Shown here piece by piece: positions 17,607 to 25,483 of a DNA stretch of 64,000 nucleotides. Source of the DNA: Thalassospira sp. (GTDB taxonomy: Bacteria; Pseudomonadota; Alphaproteobacteria; Rhodospirillales; Thalassospiraceae); contig NZ_JAUYHK010000001.1 in the NCBI RefSeq assembly GCF_030690045.1, positions 91,949 to 155,948 on the forward strand, given 5' to 3'. The translations under genes and the position numbers were made by a program. The notes under the pieces were generated by a model that had not been told where the DNA came from, did not search any database, and saw nothing but the letters and a program-made list of their open reading frames with translations. Numbering within the stretch: the first letter of the stretch is position 1; each line of letters begins with the position of its first letter.

Positions 17607-18197
17607 TTAGTCACCCGTATAGGAATCCGGGGCAATACGTTTGACCGCCGCCCCGTCACTGCGCCAACCGTGGCAGGTATTGACAAGGGGGGACCGGCGT
17701 TTGGGCTGTTCCGATGCATCATCCGGGTTTTGGGCGGCGGCCTGTTTGCGGCGGTCTTCGGCCTCGCGCGCCCGGATTGGAAAAATCGTTTGAAAGGCCG
17801 TGGTCGCCACCGGCCCCATCAATTCGGTCAGATGGGTGCAACCATAAATACCGCCAACCCGTTCGCGGATTTGCTGTTTTAGGCCGGGGCCGATTTTAAG
17901 GCCGACAAGTTTTGTATAATTCGGGGCAATTTCATCGCAGGCGTTAAAAGGCGCGTGGTCGGTGACGGCCTCGACCGCCGTAATCACCATGTCATCGCCC
18001 AGCGTGATGCGCAGCCACATCTGATGGATTGGCACCCCCGGCGGAATTTCGCCACGGTCGTTGTTTTCAAACCCATAGGTTTTGACATCAGTAATATGGC
18101 CTTCAATATCCCACAACCCATCGGCACGGCGATAGCCGGTACAGGTAATGTTTCGGGTATGAAGATGCGCACGGTCGGTCGGGGCTGACAGGGGCAT
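17607..18197 (-). CDS. DUF2889 family protein
   Basis: 196 aa. It matches the DUF2889 pattern: an N-terminal RNITCTGYRRADGLWDIEGHITDVKTYGF, central VPIHQMWLRITLGDDMVITAVEAVTDHAPFNAC, and GCTHLTELMGPVATTAFQTIFP. The Cys/His positions in PFNACDEIAPNY and YGCTHL are conserved in the family and could bind metal, but no activity is established. The ATG at 18197 follows GGAGAG. A perfect 16-base palindrome lies directly upstream, so the gene is probably under a dedicated repressor. It is the last gene before a 65-base gap to a CBS-domain gene on the same strand. Confidence 0.88.
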   Translation of the reverse strand: MPLSAPTDRAHLHTRNITCTGYRRADGLWDIEGHITDVKTYGFENNDRGEIPPGVPIHQMWLRITLGDDMVITAVEAVTDHAPFNACDEIAPNYTKLVGLKIGPGLKQQIRERVGGIYGCTHLTELMGPVATTAFQTIFPIRAREAEDRRKQAAAQNPDDASEQPKRRSPLVNTCHGWRSDGAAVKRIAPDSYTGD

Positions 18198-18207
18198 GAT
18201 TCTCTCC

Positions 18208-18223
18208 TTTACGTAAACGTAAA
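18208..18223. promoter_or_regulatory. Palindromic operator candidate upstream of DUF2889
   Basis: TTTACGT-AA-ACGTAAA, a perfect 7+7 dyad with a 2-base centre, sits 10 bases before the DUF2889 start and next to its ribosome-binding site. The short spacing resembles sites of MerR-type regulators such as LiuR of branched-chain amino acid catabolism; that match is from memory and tentative. Confidence 0.5.
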
Positions 18224-18260
18224 GCCGGAACCGCTTGTCCTGTCAACTCCCAAGGTCCAA

Positions 18261-18710
18261 TCAGGCGACGCCGTAATCTGAACCAAAGATGAATTTTTCG
18301 CGTTCCCGCAGGTCTTCTTCCAACTGCGCCTTGACCACGGCAAACAGGTCGCGAATCGACACCATGCCAATCACCCGGTCATTTTCCACAACCGGCAAAT
18401 GGCGATACCGCCGTGCGCTCATCAGTTCCAGGGCATTGCGCGCCGTATCGGTCGGGGCCAAAGTATCGGGGCTTTTGGTCATGACTTCCTGAAGCGCGGT
18501 TTTCGTCGGATCACGATGTTTGCCAACCACCCGGTTGACTAGGTCGCGTTCGGTGAAAATCCCGGCAAGACGGGCATCTTCGTCCAGAATAATGACCGCG
18601 CCAATCTTGCGTTCACACATCAGGGCAACGGCATCGGCGACGGTGTCGGTCGGGATCAGTGTCGCAAGGGATTGCTCTTTAACGACGCCCGGAACGATTT
18701 TTATATCCAT
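18261..18710 (-). CDS. CBS-domain protein
   Basis: 149 aa made of two CBS motifs: VADAVALMCERKIGAVIILDEDARLAGIFTERDLVNRVV and ARNALELMSARRYRHLPVVENDRVIGMVSIRDLFAVV. Together they form a Bateman module that binds adenine nucleotides. There is no attached enzymatic domain, so it is likely a stand-alone energy or nucleotide sensor. ATG 18710 (MDIKIVPGVV) has AGAGAGA in front; the frame extends to 18749, but that adds Asn-rich residues without support. It lies between DUF2889 and the CNNM/CorC gene, all leftward, with separate spacers of 65 and over 130 bases. Confidence 0.88.
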   Translation of the reverse strand: MDIKIVPGVVKEQSLATLIPTDTVADAVALMCERKIGAVIILDEDARLAGIFTERDLVNRVVGKHRDPTKTALQEVMTKSPDTLAPTDTARNALELMSARRYRHLPVVENDRVIGMVSIRDLFAVVKAQLEEDLREREKFIFGSDYGVA

Positions 18711-18843
18711 GTTCTCTCTCTGCGGATCGTTGTTGTTATTGCGGGGCAATGGCCTGCCCCACCCAAACCTTAATCGGAATCTTACCGCAAAAGTAGAATG
18801 AAGACGACCATATAACGCGATGGCAGAAAAATAGCCCTGCCAG

Positions 18844-20124
18844 TCAGGCCGTCACCGTACCATCAACCGGTTGATCGCCAACCTGCCGCATCTTGATCCG
18901 CGTTACCTGATTACGCACCCGTCGCAACACTTCAAATTCCATACCGTGAAAGCGAAATTGCTGCCCGACATCGGGAATACGGCGCGCTTCATATAACAGC
19001 AAACCGGCAATGGTCGCGGCTTCTTCGTCCGGCAGACGCCAGCCAAACCGGCGATTAAGATCGCGAATGGTGACATCGCCGCGCACAATGACCGACCCGT
19101 CAGCCTGCGGCTGAACGCCCACGACTTCGACATCGGTTTCATCGGCAATATCGCCGACGATTTCTTCCAGAATGTCTTCCAGCGACACCACACCTTCAAA
19201 CACGCCATATTCATCGACAACAATTGCAAAATGTTCGTGGCGTTCCTTGAAGGCCTTCAACTGATCGGCCAGCGTCGTGGAATCGGGGATGAACCAAGGG
19301 GGTGATGCCAGTTCCAGAACTTCCTGCGCATTTTGTGGCCGCGCACCGCGCACCACCGCCTTTAACAATTCGCGGGCGTGCAACACCCCGACAATATTGT
19401 CGGGGTCTTTTTCATAAATCGGAATTCGGGTGTGAGGGCTGCCCATCACGGTTTCAAGGATTTCATCGACCGGTTTGGTCACATCAATCATCTGCACCTT
19501 GCGCCGATGCACCATGATTTCCCAAACCCCGACATCTTCAAGATCCAGAATACCGTGCAACATAGCGCGTTCGGCATGATGGTCGCCAACCACCACATCA
19601 TCGGCATGCAGCTCAATCGCACCGCGCAATTCGCGTTCGCTATCCATACCCGGCCCGGCCCCCCCGCCAAACAGACGAAAGGTCGCCCGAACGATCACCT
19701 GAATGGTTTCGGTGATCGGGGCGAAAATAACGACAAGAATCCGCATCGGAGCGGCCACCCGCAGGGCCAGACTGTCGGCATTCTGCAAGGCATAGGTTTT
19801 GGGCATGATTTCCGAAAAAATCAGAACCAGTGCCGTCATCGCTGCCGTGGCATAAACCACGCCATTTTCACCAAACAGCGTAATCATCAACGATGTCGCC
19901 AGCGCCGAGGCCAGAATATTGACCAGATTATTGCCCAGCAAAATCGCGCCGATTACCCGTTCCTGACGTTCCCGCAGGCGGTTGACGATCCCGGCACGCT
20001 GATCTCCGTCCTGCTCCTTGTGATGCATCACAGAACGCGATGCCGCCGTTAACGCCGTTTCCGAACCGGAAAAAAACGCCGACAGCATCAGCAGGAAAAA
20101 AATCACGATGATCGTGATCGTCAT
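18844..20124 (-). CDS. HlyC/CorC-family (CNNM-type) membrane protein
   Basis: 426 aa. The N-terminal ~170 residues form a CNNM/DUF21 transmembrane domain (FSGSETALTAASR, GAILLGNNLVNILASALAT, VLIFSEIMPKTYAL). A CBS pair follows (MVHRRKVQMIDV..., HTRIPIYEKDPDNIVGVLHARELL; then FAIVVDEYGVFEGVVSLEDILEEIVGDI). The end is a CorC_HlyC domain (DLNRRFGWRLPDEEAATIAGLLLYEARRIP). Relatives are linked to magnesium/cobalt efflux or homeostasis. Here it lies 50 bases downstream of aroB on the same strand, an order often seen in Rhodospirillales, so it probably reads through from aroK-aroB. Confidence 0.92.
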   Translation of the reverse strand: MTITIIVIFFLLMLSAFFSGSETALTAASRSVMHHKEQDGDQRAGIVNRLRERQERVIGAILLGNNLVNILASALATSLMITLFGENGVVYATAAMTALVLIFSEIMPKTYALQNADSLALRVAAPMRILVVIFAPITETIQVIVRATFRLFGGGAGPGMDSERELRGAIELHADDVVVGDHHAERAMLHGILDLEDVGVWEIMVHRRKVQMIDVTKPVDEILETVMGSPHTRIPIYEKDPDNIVGVLHARELLKAVVRGARPQNAQEVLELASPPWFIPDSTTLADQLKAFKERHEHFAIVVDEYGVFEGVVSLEDILEEIVGDIADETDVEVVGVQPQADGSVIVRGDVTIRDLNRRFGWRLPDEEAATIAGLLLYEARRIPDVGQQFRFHGMEFEVLRRVRNQVTRIKMRQVGDQPVDGTVTA

Positions 20125-20174
20125 TCAGGGATCCTCGTCAAAAAATAAATCACTATCAGTCTGTTTTACGTCAT

Positions 20175-21290
20175 TTAACCGTGGCAGGAACGCATCAGGG
20201 CGGCACGCATTTTTTCCACATCCATCGCGCGCGATGTAAATGCCTTGCCAATCCCGCGTGTCATCACAAACACCAGTTGCCCGTCCTGCACTTTCTTATC
20301 ATGCGCCATATGGCCGATCAGACGGTCGATATCCCAGTGCATACCACTGATTTCCTTTGCCATAACCGGCAGGCCCACCGCCCGCAAATGCCGCACGATG
20401 CGGTCCTTGTCACCCGCCGGGGCCATACCCATCGCCGCACAGACATCATGCGCAATCACCATGCCGATTGCCACCGCCTCACCATGCAATAACCGGCCGC
20501 CATAACCGCATTCTGCCTCGAAGGCATGACCAAAGGTATGACCAAGATTAAGCAGGGCACGCTTGCCCGATTCGCGTTCATCCTGCGACACGATACGCGC
20601 CTTGGCGGCACAGCTGCGTACAATTGCCTCGCGGCGTTCAGGCCCATCATGATCCAGAATTTGAGTAGCATGAATTTCCAGCCAGTCAAAAAAATCCGGA
20701 TCGTCAATCAGGCCATATTTGGCAACTTCGGCATAACCCGCCAGCAATTCCCGGCGCGGCAGGGTATCAAGCACCGCACTATCGGCCAGCACCAGCCGCG
20801 GCTGATGAAATGCCCCGATCAGGTTTTTGCCCGATTTTGAATTGATCCCGGTCTTGCCGCCGACCGAACTGTCCACCTGTGACAGCAAAGTGGTCGGGAT
20901 TTGCACGAAATCGAGCCCGCGCAACGCCACCGCCGCAACGAACCCGGCCAGATCGCCCACCACCCCGCCGCCCAGTGCAACAATCAGGGTGGACCGTTCG
21001 ATACCTGCGGCCAGAATGTTTTCAAGGATATCTTCAAACTGCGCCATGCTTTTGGATGTTTCGCCCGATGGCACGGCAACTGTACGATGGACAATCCCAG
21101 CCCTGTCCAGCGACGCGGCGACAGTTCCCAGATGCAGGGCTGCCACCGCCGCATCGGTGATGATCACCACCCCGGCCGGTTTGACAAACGGCGCAATAAA
21201 ACCGGCGGCATCGGCCAGAATATTGCTGCCAACCACGATGTCATAACTGCGGGGGCCAAGTTCGACGCGAAGGGTTTCGGGCGTATTCAC
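20175..21290 (-). CDS. aroB: 3-dehydroquinate synthase
   Basis: 371 aa. Second enzyme of the shikimate pathway, converting DAHP to 3-dehydroquinate with NAD+ and zinc. Visible motifs are VPSGETSKSM, ALGGGVVGDLAGFVAAVALRG (NAD loop), TTLLSQVDSSVGGKTGIN, LLAGYAEVAKYGLI and the zinc-binding LNLGHTFGHAFE with the later GEAVAIGM. It starts at a GTG that overlaps the aroK stop by four bases (GTGA), indicating coupled translation of the pair. Length is normal. Confidence 0.97.
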   Translation of the reverse strand: MNTPETLRVELGPRSYDIVVGSNILADAAGFIAPFVKPAGVVIITDAAVAALHLGTVAASLDRAGIVHRTVAVPSGETSKSMAQFEDILENILAAGIERSTLIVALGGGVVGDLAGFVAAVALRGLDFVQIPTTLLSQVDSSVGGKTGINSKSGKNLIGAFHQPRLVLADSAVLDTLPRRELLAGYAEVAKYGLIDDPDFFDWLEIHATQILDHDGPERREAIVRSCAAKARIVSQDERESGKRALLNLGHTFGHAFEAECGYGGRLLHGEAVAIGMVIAHDVCAAMGMAPAGDKDRIVRHLRAVGLPVMAKEISGMHWDIDRLIGHMAHDKKVQDGQLVFVMTRGIGKAFTSRAMDVEKMRAALMRSCHG

Positions 21291-21907
21291 CGTGGGGAAT
21301 TCCTGTGTTCTGCATGGGATCGCGGTTGGGGAACAGATTGCGCAATGGTATTCAGGACCGCATTCAGGGTTTCTTCCTGCGACGAGTCATCACAATCAAA
21401 AATAATGTCGGCCTGGGCATAGACCGGGTAACGCTGTTCGATCAGCCCGGCCATGATCTGACGGGGGTCACCACTGTTCAGCAAGGGCCGGTGCGACCGA
21501 CCGGCGGTGCGTTGCAACAACAAATCCAGATCGGCGCGCAGCCAGACCGACACCCCTTTTTCAAGGATCAGCGACCGCGTGGCCGGACGAATAAAAGCCC
21601 CGCCCCCGGTCGCCAACACCAGTTGTCCGTCATCCAGCAACCTGTGAATGACGCGCTCTTCGCCATCGCGAAACGCTTCTTCGCCATAAAGCCTGAAGAT
21701 GTCACCGATGCTACAGCCTGCCGCTTCTTCAATTTCGCGGTCGGCATCGACAAAAGGCAAATCCAGCACCTTGGCCGCCATCCGGCCAATGCAGCTTTTG
21801 CCGGCCCCCATCAGACCAATAAAAACCATTGGCTTGCCATTCAGTCGGGCGCGCACTCTGGCGATCACATCTTCATGCGAAACCGAATCGGTTTTGTTGG
21901 TTTCCAT
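21287..21907 (-). CDS. aroK: Shikimate kinase
   Basis: 206 aa. Phosphorylates shikimate at O3. The P-loop is GLMGAGKS (residues ~31-38). The shikimate-binding DADREIE and the ATGGGAF turn are present, and the adenine loop/lid holds RPLL. The ATG at 21907 (METNKTDS) is favoured by alignment to family length, but no strong ribosome-binding site is visible; another ATG lies nine codons upstream and the frame extends to 22021. It is the first gene of aroK-aroB and is divergent from the small protein gene at 22243. Confidence 0.94.
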   Translation of the reverse strand: METNKTDSVSHEDVIARVRARLNGKPMVFIGLMGAGKSCIGRMAAKVLDLPFVDADREIEEAAGCSIGDIFRLYGEEAFRDGEERVIHRLLDDGQLVLATGGGAFIRPATRSLILEKGVSVWLRADLDLLLQRTAGRSHRPLLNSGDPRQIMAGLIEQRYPVYAQADIIFDCDDSSQEETLNAVLNTIAQSVPQPRSHAEHRNSPR

Positions 21908-22242
21908 GAACGGTTTGCAGTCCTGTTTCAGCATGTCGTGAGGGTCAAACAACCCATATCTGTGCGTTGCACTGTTGTTCAATTCTTTAGGCCACGCTTG
22001 CCTCGAACGCAAGTAAACCACATCGCAAAATCATCAATTGTCGTCATTTTGGGGCCGGACCTTAACAACTTATCCGTATTTATAGGGCAATCTGGGCCTG
22101 CACACGTTACGGTCAATTTTGCCAATACCGTCTGGACTGCCTTGGTTCTGACGAATTAGGATGGCAGTTCAAGCGTAACAAAGTGCAGGGTTCTGACCCT
22201 GAAAAAACAAATTGAACATCACGAGCAAAGCGGTTCACATCC

Positions 22243-22380
22243 ATGAGATTTCTGTCACGCCTCATTCTGTTCCTTGTTCTCGCCACGATTGTTGGCGGCG
22301 CTGTTTTTCTGATTGCATGGGACATACCGGCCCCGACATCGCAAATCGAAGAAATCATTCCCAATTCGAGGTTCAACTGA
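22243..22380 (+). CDS. 45-residue single-helix membrane protein
   Basis: A short gene. It begins MRFLSRLILFLVLATIV, has one hydrophobic helix (about residues 4-24), then an acidic, periplasm-facing tail (AWDIPAPTSQIEEIIPNSRF). The stop is one base before the ATG of the 650-residue exported protein, which strongly supports a real, coupled gene. The combination small anchor, exported repeat protein and xerD reads as one operon opposite aroK. Function unknown. No clear Shine-Dalgarno site is seen; GAGCAAAG is about 13 bases upstream. Confidence 0.72.
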   Translation: MRFLSRLILFLVLATIVGGAVFLIAWDIPAPTSQIEEIIPNSRFN

Positions 22381-22381
22381 C

Positions 22382-24334
22382 ATGCGTTTGCGCACCCGCC
22401 TGCTGATGCGATCCTGCCTGGCTGTCGGCCTTGCAGGGCTGGGCCTGACCGGCACAGCTTCCCTTTCATTGGCCCAGCAGGCCCCGGTGCCGCTTTTCAT
22501 GCAGAACCGCCCCGCCCCTGCCGATCAGAACACGGCACCGGACACCATCATCCTGACACCGCCCCCGGTTCAATCCGATACCCCCCCCGATTTTTCAAGC
22601 AATCCCGATGCGGTGCAAGCACTGTCACTCGGCGCGATTGATAGCGAATCGACCGGCATTATCGACAGCAGCAGAAGCGGCCTGAATATTGACATGTGGC
22701 AGGGCATCAACCGCGCCCTTGCCATACGCTTGGTCGATGGCCTGCCTGCCACCACCCCCAGCCCAACGGCACACAACCTTGCCGCCCGTTTGTTGCAAAC
22801 CATTGCCACCGCCCCCGCCGGTAATAACACGGACGACAATCTGCTGGCCGCACGGGTCAACCGCCTGATTGTGATGGGGGAACTGGATGCCGCCGCCGCA
22901 CTTGTAGCAGCAACACCGCAAAACAACCGCCCCGAAGATTTGGCAAGGGCCGAAGTCAATGCCCTGCTGCTCGCCGGGCAGGATGACGCGGCCTGCGCCG
23001 CCATTAATGGGTATAGCGGCGGTTTTCGCGATGTTTTCTGGCTTAAGGCCAGCGTATTTTGCCAATTGCGCAGCACGGATCAATCCAGTGCCGCCTTCAG
23101 CATTGATCTGGTGCGCGAAATGGAAGGCGAAAGCGACCGGCTGTTTTTTGCACTGGTCGCAGCAAGCCGCAACAATACCAGTATCGATGCCGACCTTCTG
23201 ACCGATCCGCAACCGCTTGATATCGCGATGCTGGAACTGGCCGGGCAAAGCCTGCCGGTCAGCAATCTGGACCGTGATGACGCGGTTTCCATTCTGGGGC
23301 TGGTCAACAGTCGCAATGCCAGCGCCGATACCCGCCTTGAAGCCGCCCGCATTGCAGAACGCAAAGGCTTTATCGGCCATACCCGGCTGGCTGAAATCTA
23401 TAACGCCGTTGCCTTTGACGCTGCCGAACTCGACAATGCCCTGGATGCCACAGACGGCAGCATCGCCCGGCAATATGCCAAACTGTATCAGGCTGCCAAC
23501 CGCACCACCGCCCCGACAACCCGTGCGGAAACTCTTGCAGCTTTTTATGACCTCGCCCGTGCCAATGATGATTTCCCGCAAGCGGCCCGCCTGACCGAAC
23601 CGATGCTGGTTGATATTCCGCGCAGTGCCGATTTCGGCTGGTTTGCGATGGATGGCCTGATGACCGGCCTTTACAGCCATAAAAATGAACTGGCCGCCGA
23701 ATGGCTGCGTCTGGCGCGATCTTCGGCATCGTCTTCTAACGCCATCGAATCACAATTGCTTGTGCTTTATCCCGCTCTTGTCATTGCCGGTCTGGAAGAC
23801 AGCGGTGCGACCCGCCCGTCGGAGACCATTCCGACAATGTCGGGCAATGCGGTCACTGGCCCGACGGCGTCAGGCCTTGGCGGAGCGATTGTTTTAACCC
23901 CGCCATCCACAACCGGCGCCCCGTCATCACAGGCGCAGGCCCTGCACCGGGCGCGTATGGATGCGTGGTGGGAACAACATCAGGCCCGCGAAGATCAGGC
24001 AAGTGCCCGCTATGACGCCGCCCTGATTTTTGCGCTGTTTCATGATCTGGGTATCGAAGTTCCCGACAAATTGTGGGATGCGGTTCTGGTCGCACCGTTT
24101 GTCAGTGTGAACAGTTCGGCCAATCCCGGCCTGATGCGCCGCCTTGACCTTGCCGCCCGGCAGGGACAAACGGCCACCGCCGTTGCCTTGGCCCTGATTG
24201 CGCTGCATCCGGTCGATCAGACACAACTTGATGCCCGCACCCTGTCTCTGGCAATTTCCGCCCTTTACATGATCGGTCTGGAACAGGATGGCCGCAAGAT
24301 TGCGCTCGAAACCATTCTGGATGGCCGGTTGTAA
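22382..24334 (+). CDS. Exported alpha-helical-repeat protein of unknown function
   Basis: 650 aa with a long signal peptide (MRLRTRLLMRSCLAVGLAGLGLTGTASLSLAQQ). A Pro-rich linker follows, then several hundred residues of Ala- and Leu-rich helices (ARVNRLIVMGELDAAAALVAATP; ARAEVNALLLAGQDDAACAAING; AARIAERKGFIGHTRLAEIYNAVAF). Their ~35-residue periodicity suggests a TPR/SEL1-like solenoid. A second low-complexity segment (PTASGLGGAIVLTPPSTTGAPSS) occurs near residue 510. No catalytic motif is visible. ATG 22382 directly follows the preceding small gene; the frame is open to 22313 but overlaps it. Likely a periplasmic scaffold. Its position before xerD is of interest. Confidence 0.78.
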   Translation: MRLRTRLLMRSCLAVGLAGLGLTGTASLSLAQQAPVPLFMQNRPAPADQNTAPDTIILTPPPVQSDTPPDFSSNPDAVQALSLGAIDSESTGIIDSSRSGLNIDMWQGINRALAIRLVDGLPATTPSPTAHNLAARLLQTIATAPAGNNTDDNLLAARVNRLIVMGELDAAAALVAATPQNNRPEDLARAEVNALLLAGQDDAACAAINGYSGGFRDVFWLKASVFCQLRSTDQSSAAFSIDLVREMEGESDRLFFALVAASRNNTSIDADLLTDPQPLDIAMLELAGQSLPVSNLDRDDAVSILGLVNSRNASADTRLEAARIAERKGFIGHTRLAEIYNAVAFDAAELDNALDATDGSIARQYAKLYQAANRTTAPTTRAETLAAFYDLARANDDFPQAARLTEPMLVDIPRSADFGWFAMDGLMTGLYSHKNELAAEWLRLARSSASSSNAIESQLLVLYPALVIAGLEDSGATRPSETIPTMSGNAVTGPTASGLGGAIVLTPPSTTGAPSSQAQALHRARMDAWWEQHQAREDQASARYDAALIFALFHDLGIEVPDKLWDAVLVAPFVSVNSSANPGLMRRLDLAARQGQTATAVALALIALHPVDQTQLDARTLSLAISALYMIGLEQDGRKIALETILDGRL

Positions 24335-24351
24335 TAAACCGGAATTCTGAT

Positions 24352-25287
24352 ATGGCCCCGAATACACATCATCTGATCCCGGCTTTTCTGGAAATGATGG
24401 CGGCGGAACGCGGGGCCAGCCGTCATACGATTGATGCCTATCGCCGCGATCTGGAAGATTACACCGCCAGCCTAACGGCACGGGGCCAAACCGCCATCAC
24501 GGCACAAGGTGTCGATGTCCGGGCATGGATGGCATCCCTTGCCGACAGCGGCATGGCGGCACGCACTCAGGCCCGGCGATTGTCTGCCATCCGGCAGTTT
24601 CACAAATTTCTTTATGCCGACGGGTATCGCAACGAAGACCCGTCCGCCCATATCGACAGCCCCCGTCTGGGTAGCCAGTTGCCCAAATTCCTCAGCACAT
24701 CCGAAATCGACCGCATGATCGACACCGCCAACCGCCATGATGGTATCAAGGGCCTGCGTCTGGTGGCGATGGTCGAACTGATGTATGCCACCGGCATGCG
24801 CGTCAGTGAACTGGTCGGCCTGCCCCATGCCGCCGCCGCACGTGATCCGCAAATGCTGATTGTGACAGGCAAGGGCGGAAAAGAACGGCTGGTGCCGCTG
24901 TCACAGCCTGCCCGCGATGCCCTGAAACGCTATCTTGAGGTCCGCGAGGCATTCCTGCCGGTCGATGGCGGCGGGTTAACTGGACGGTCGCCCTGGCTGT
25001 TTCCGTCGCGCGGCAAAGAAGGTCATCTGACCCGACAGATGTTTCTCAATATGGTCAAGGATCTGGCGCTTGAGGCCGGCATTCCGCCATCCCGTGTCTC
25101 ACCGCACGTCCTGCGTCATTCCTTTGCCAGCCATTTGCTCGCCAACGGTGCCGATCTGCGCAGTCTGCAACAGATGCTGGGCCATTCCGATATTTCAACC
25201 ACCCAGATTTACACTCATGTTCTCGAGTCCCGGTTGCGCGGACTGGTGCAGGAACATCATCCGCTGGCGCAACGTCCCCATTCCTGA
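24352..25287 (+). CDS. xerD: Site-specific tyrosine recombinase XerD
   Basis: 311 aa. With XerC it resolves chromosome dimers at dif. The N-terminal SAM-like core-binding domain (FLEMMAAERGASRHTIDAYRRDLEDY) is followed by the catalytic domain with all residues present: R150 (TGMRVSEL), K174 (TGKGGKERLVPL), H252 and R255 (PHVLRHSFASHLL), H278 (LGHSDISTTQIYTHV) and the nucleophile Y287. The spacing and the THV end are those of XerC/D rather than of phage integrases; XerD is favoured over XerC by overall context. It follows the 650-residue exported protein by 17 bases. Confidence 0.93.
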   Translation: MAPNTHHLIPAFLEMMAAERGASRHTIDAYRRDLEDYTASLTARGQTAITAQGVDVRAWMASLADSGMAARTQARRLSAIRQFHKFLYADGYRNEDPSAHIDSPRLGSQLPKFLSTSEIDRMIDTANRHDGIKGLRLVAMVELMYATGMRVSELVGLPHAAAARDPQMLIVTGKGGKERLVPLSQPARDALKRYLEVREAFLPVDGGGLTGRSPWLFPSRGKEGHLTRQMFLNMVKDLALEAGIPPSRVSPHVLRHSFASHLLANGADLRSLQQMLGHSDISTTQIYTHVLESRLRGLVQEHHPLAQRPHS

Positions 25288-25483
25288 GAAAAAACCCTAT
25301 GCCAACCTCGCCAACCCCTACCTGTTGTATAGGTAAAACCCGCGAATCGCAGGGTAACCTGCCCCTCCCTGTGTTTGTCACAGATTCGTCATCCACCTGA
25401 AAGAATTCTTGAGATACCAGAATCGATCATAAAAACGGCAGTCAGTCTGGAATCTTTCGTCTTTTGGGGGTGTTGGAAAATAA

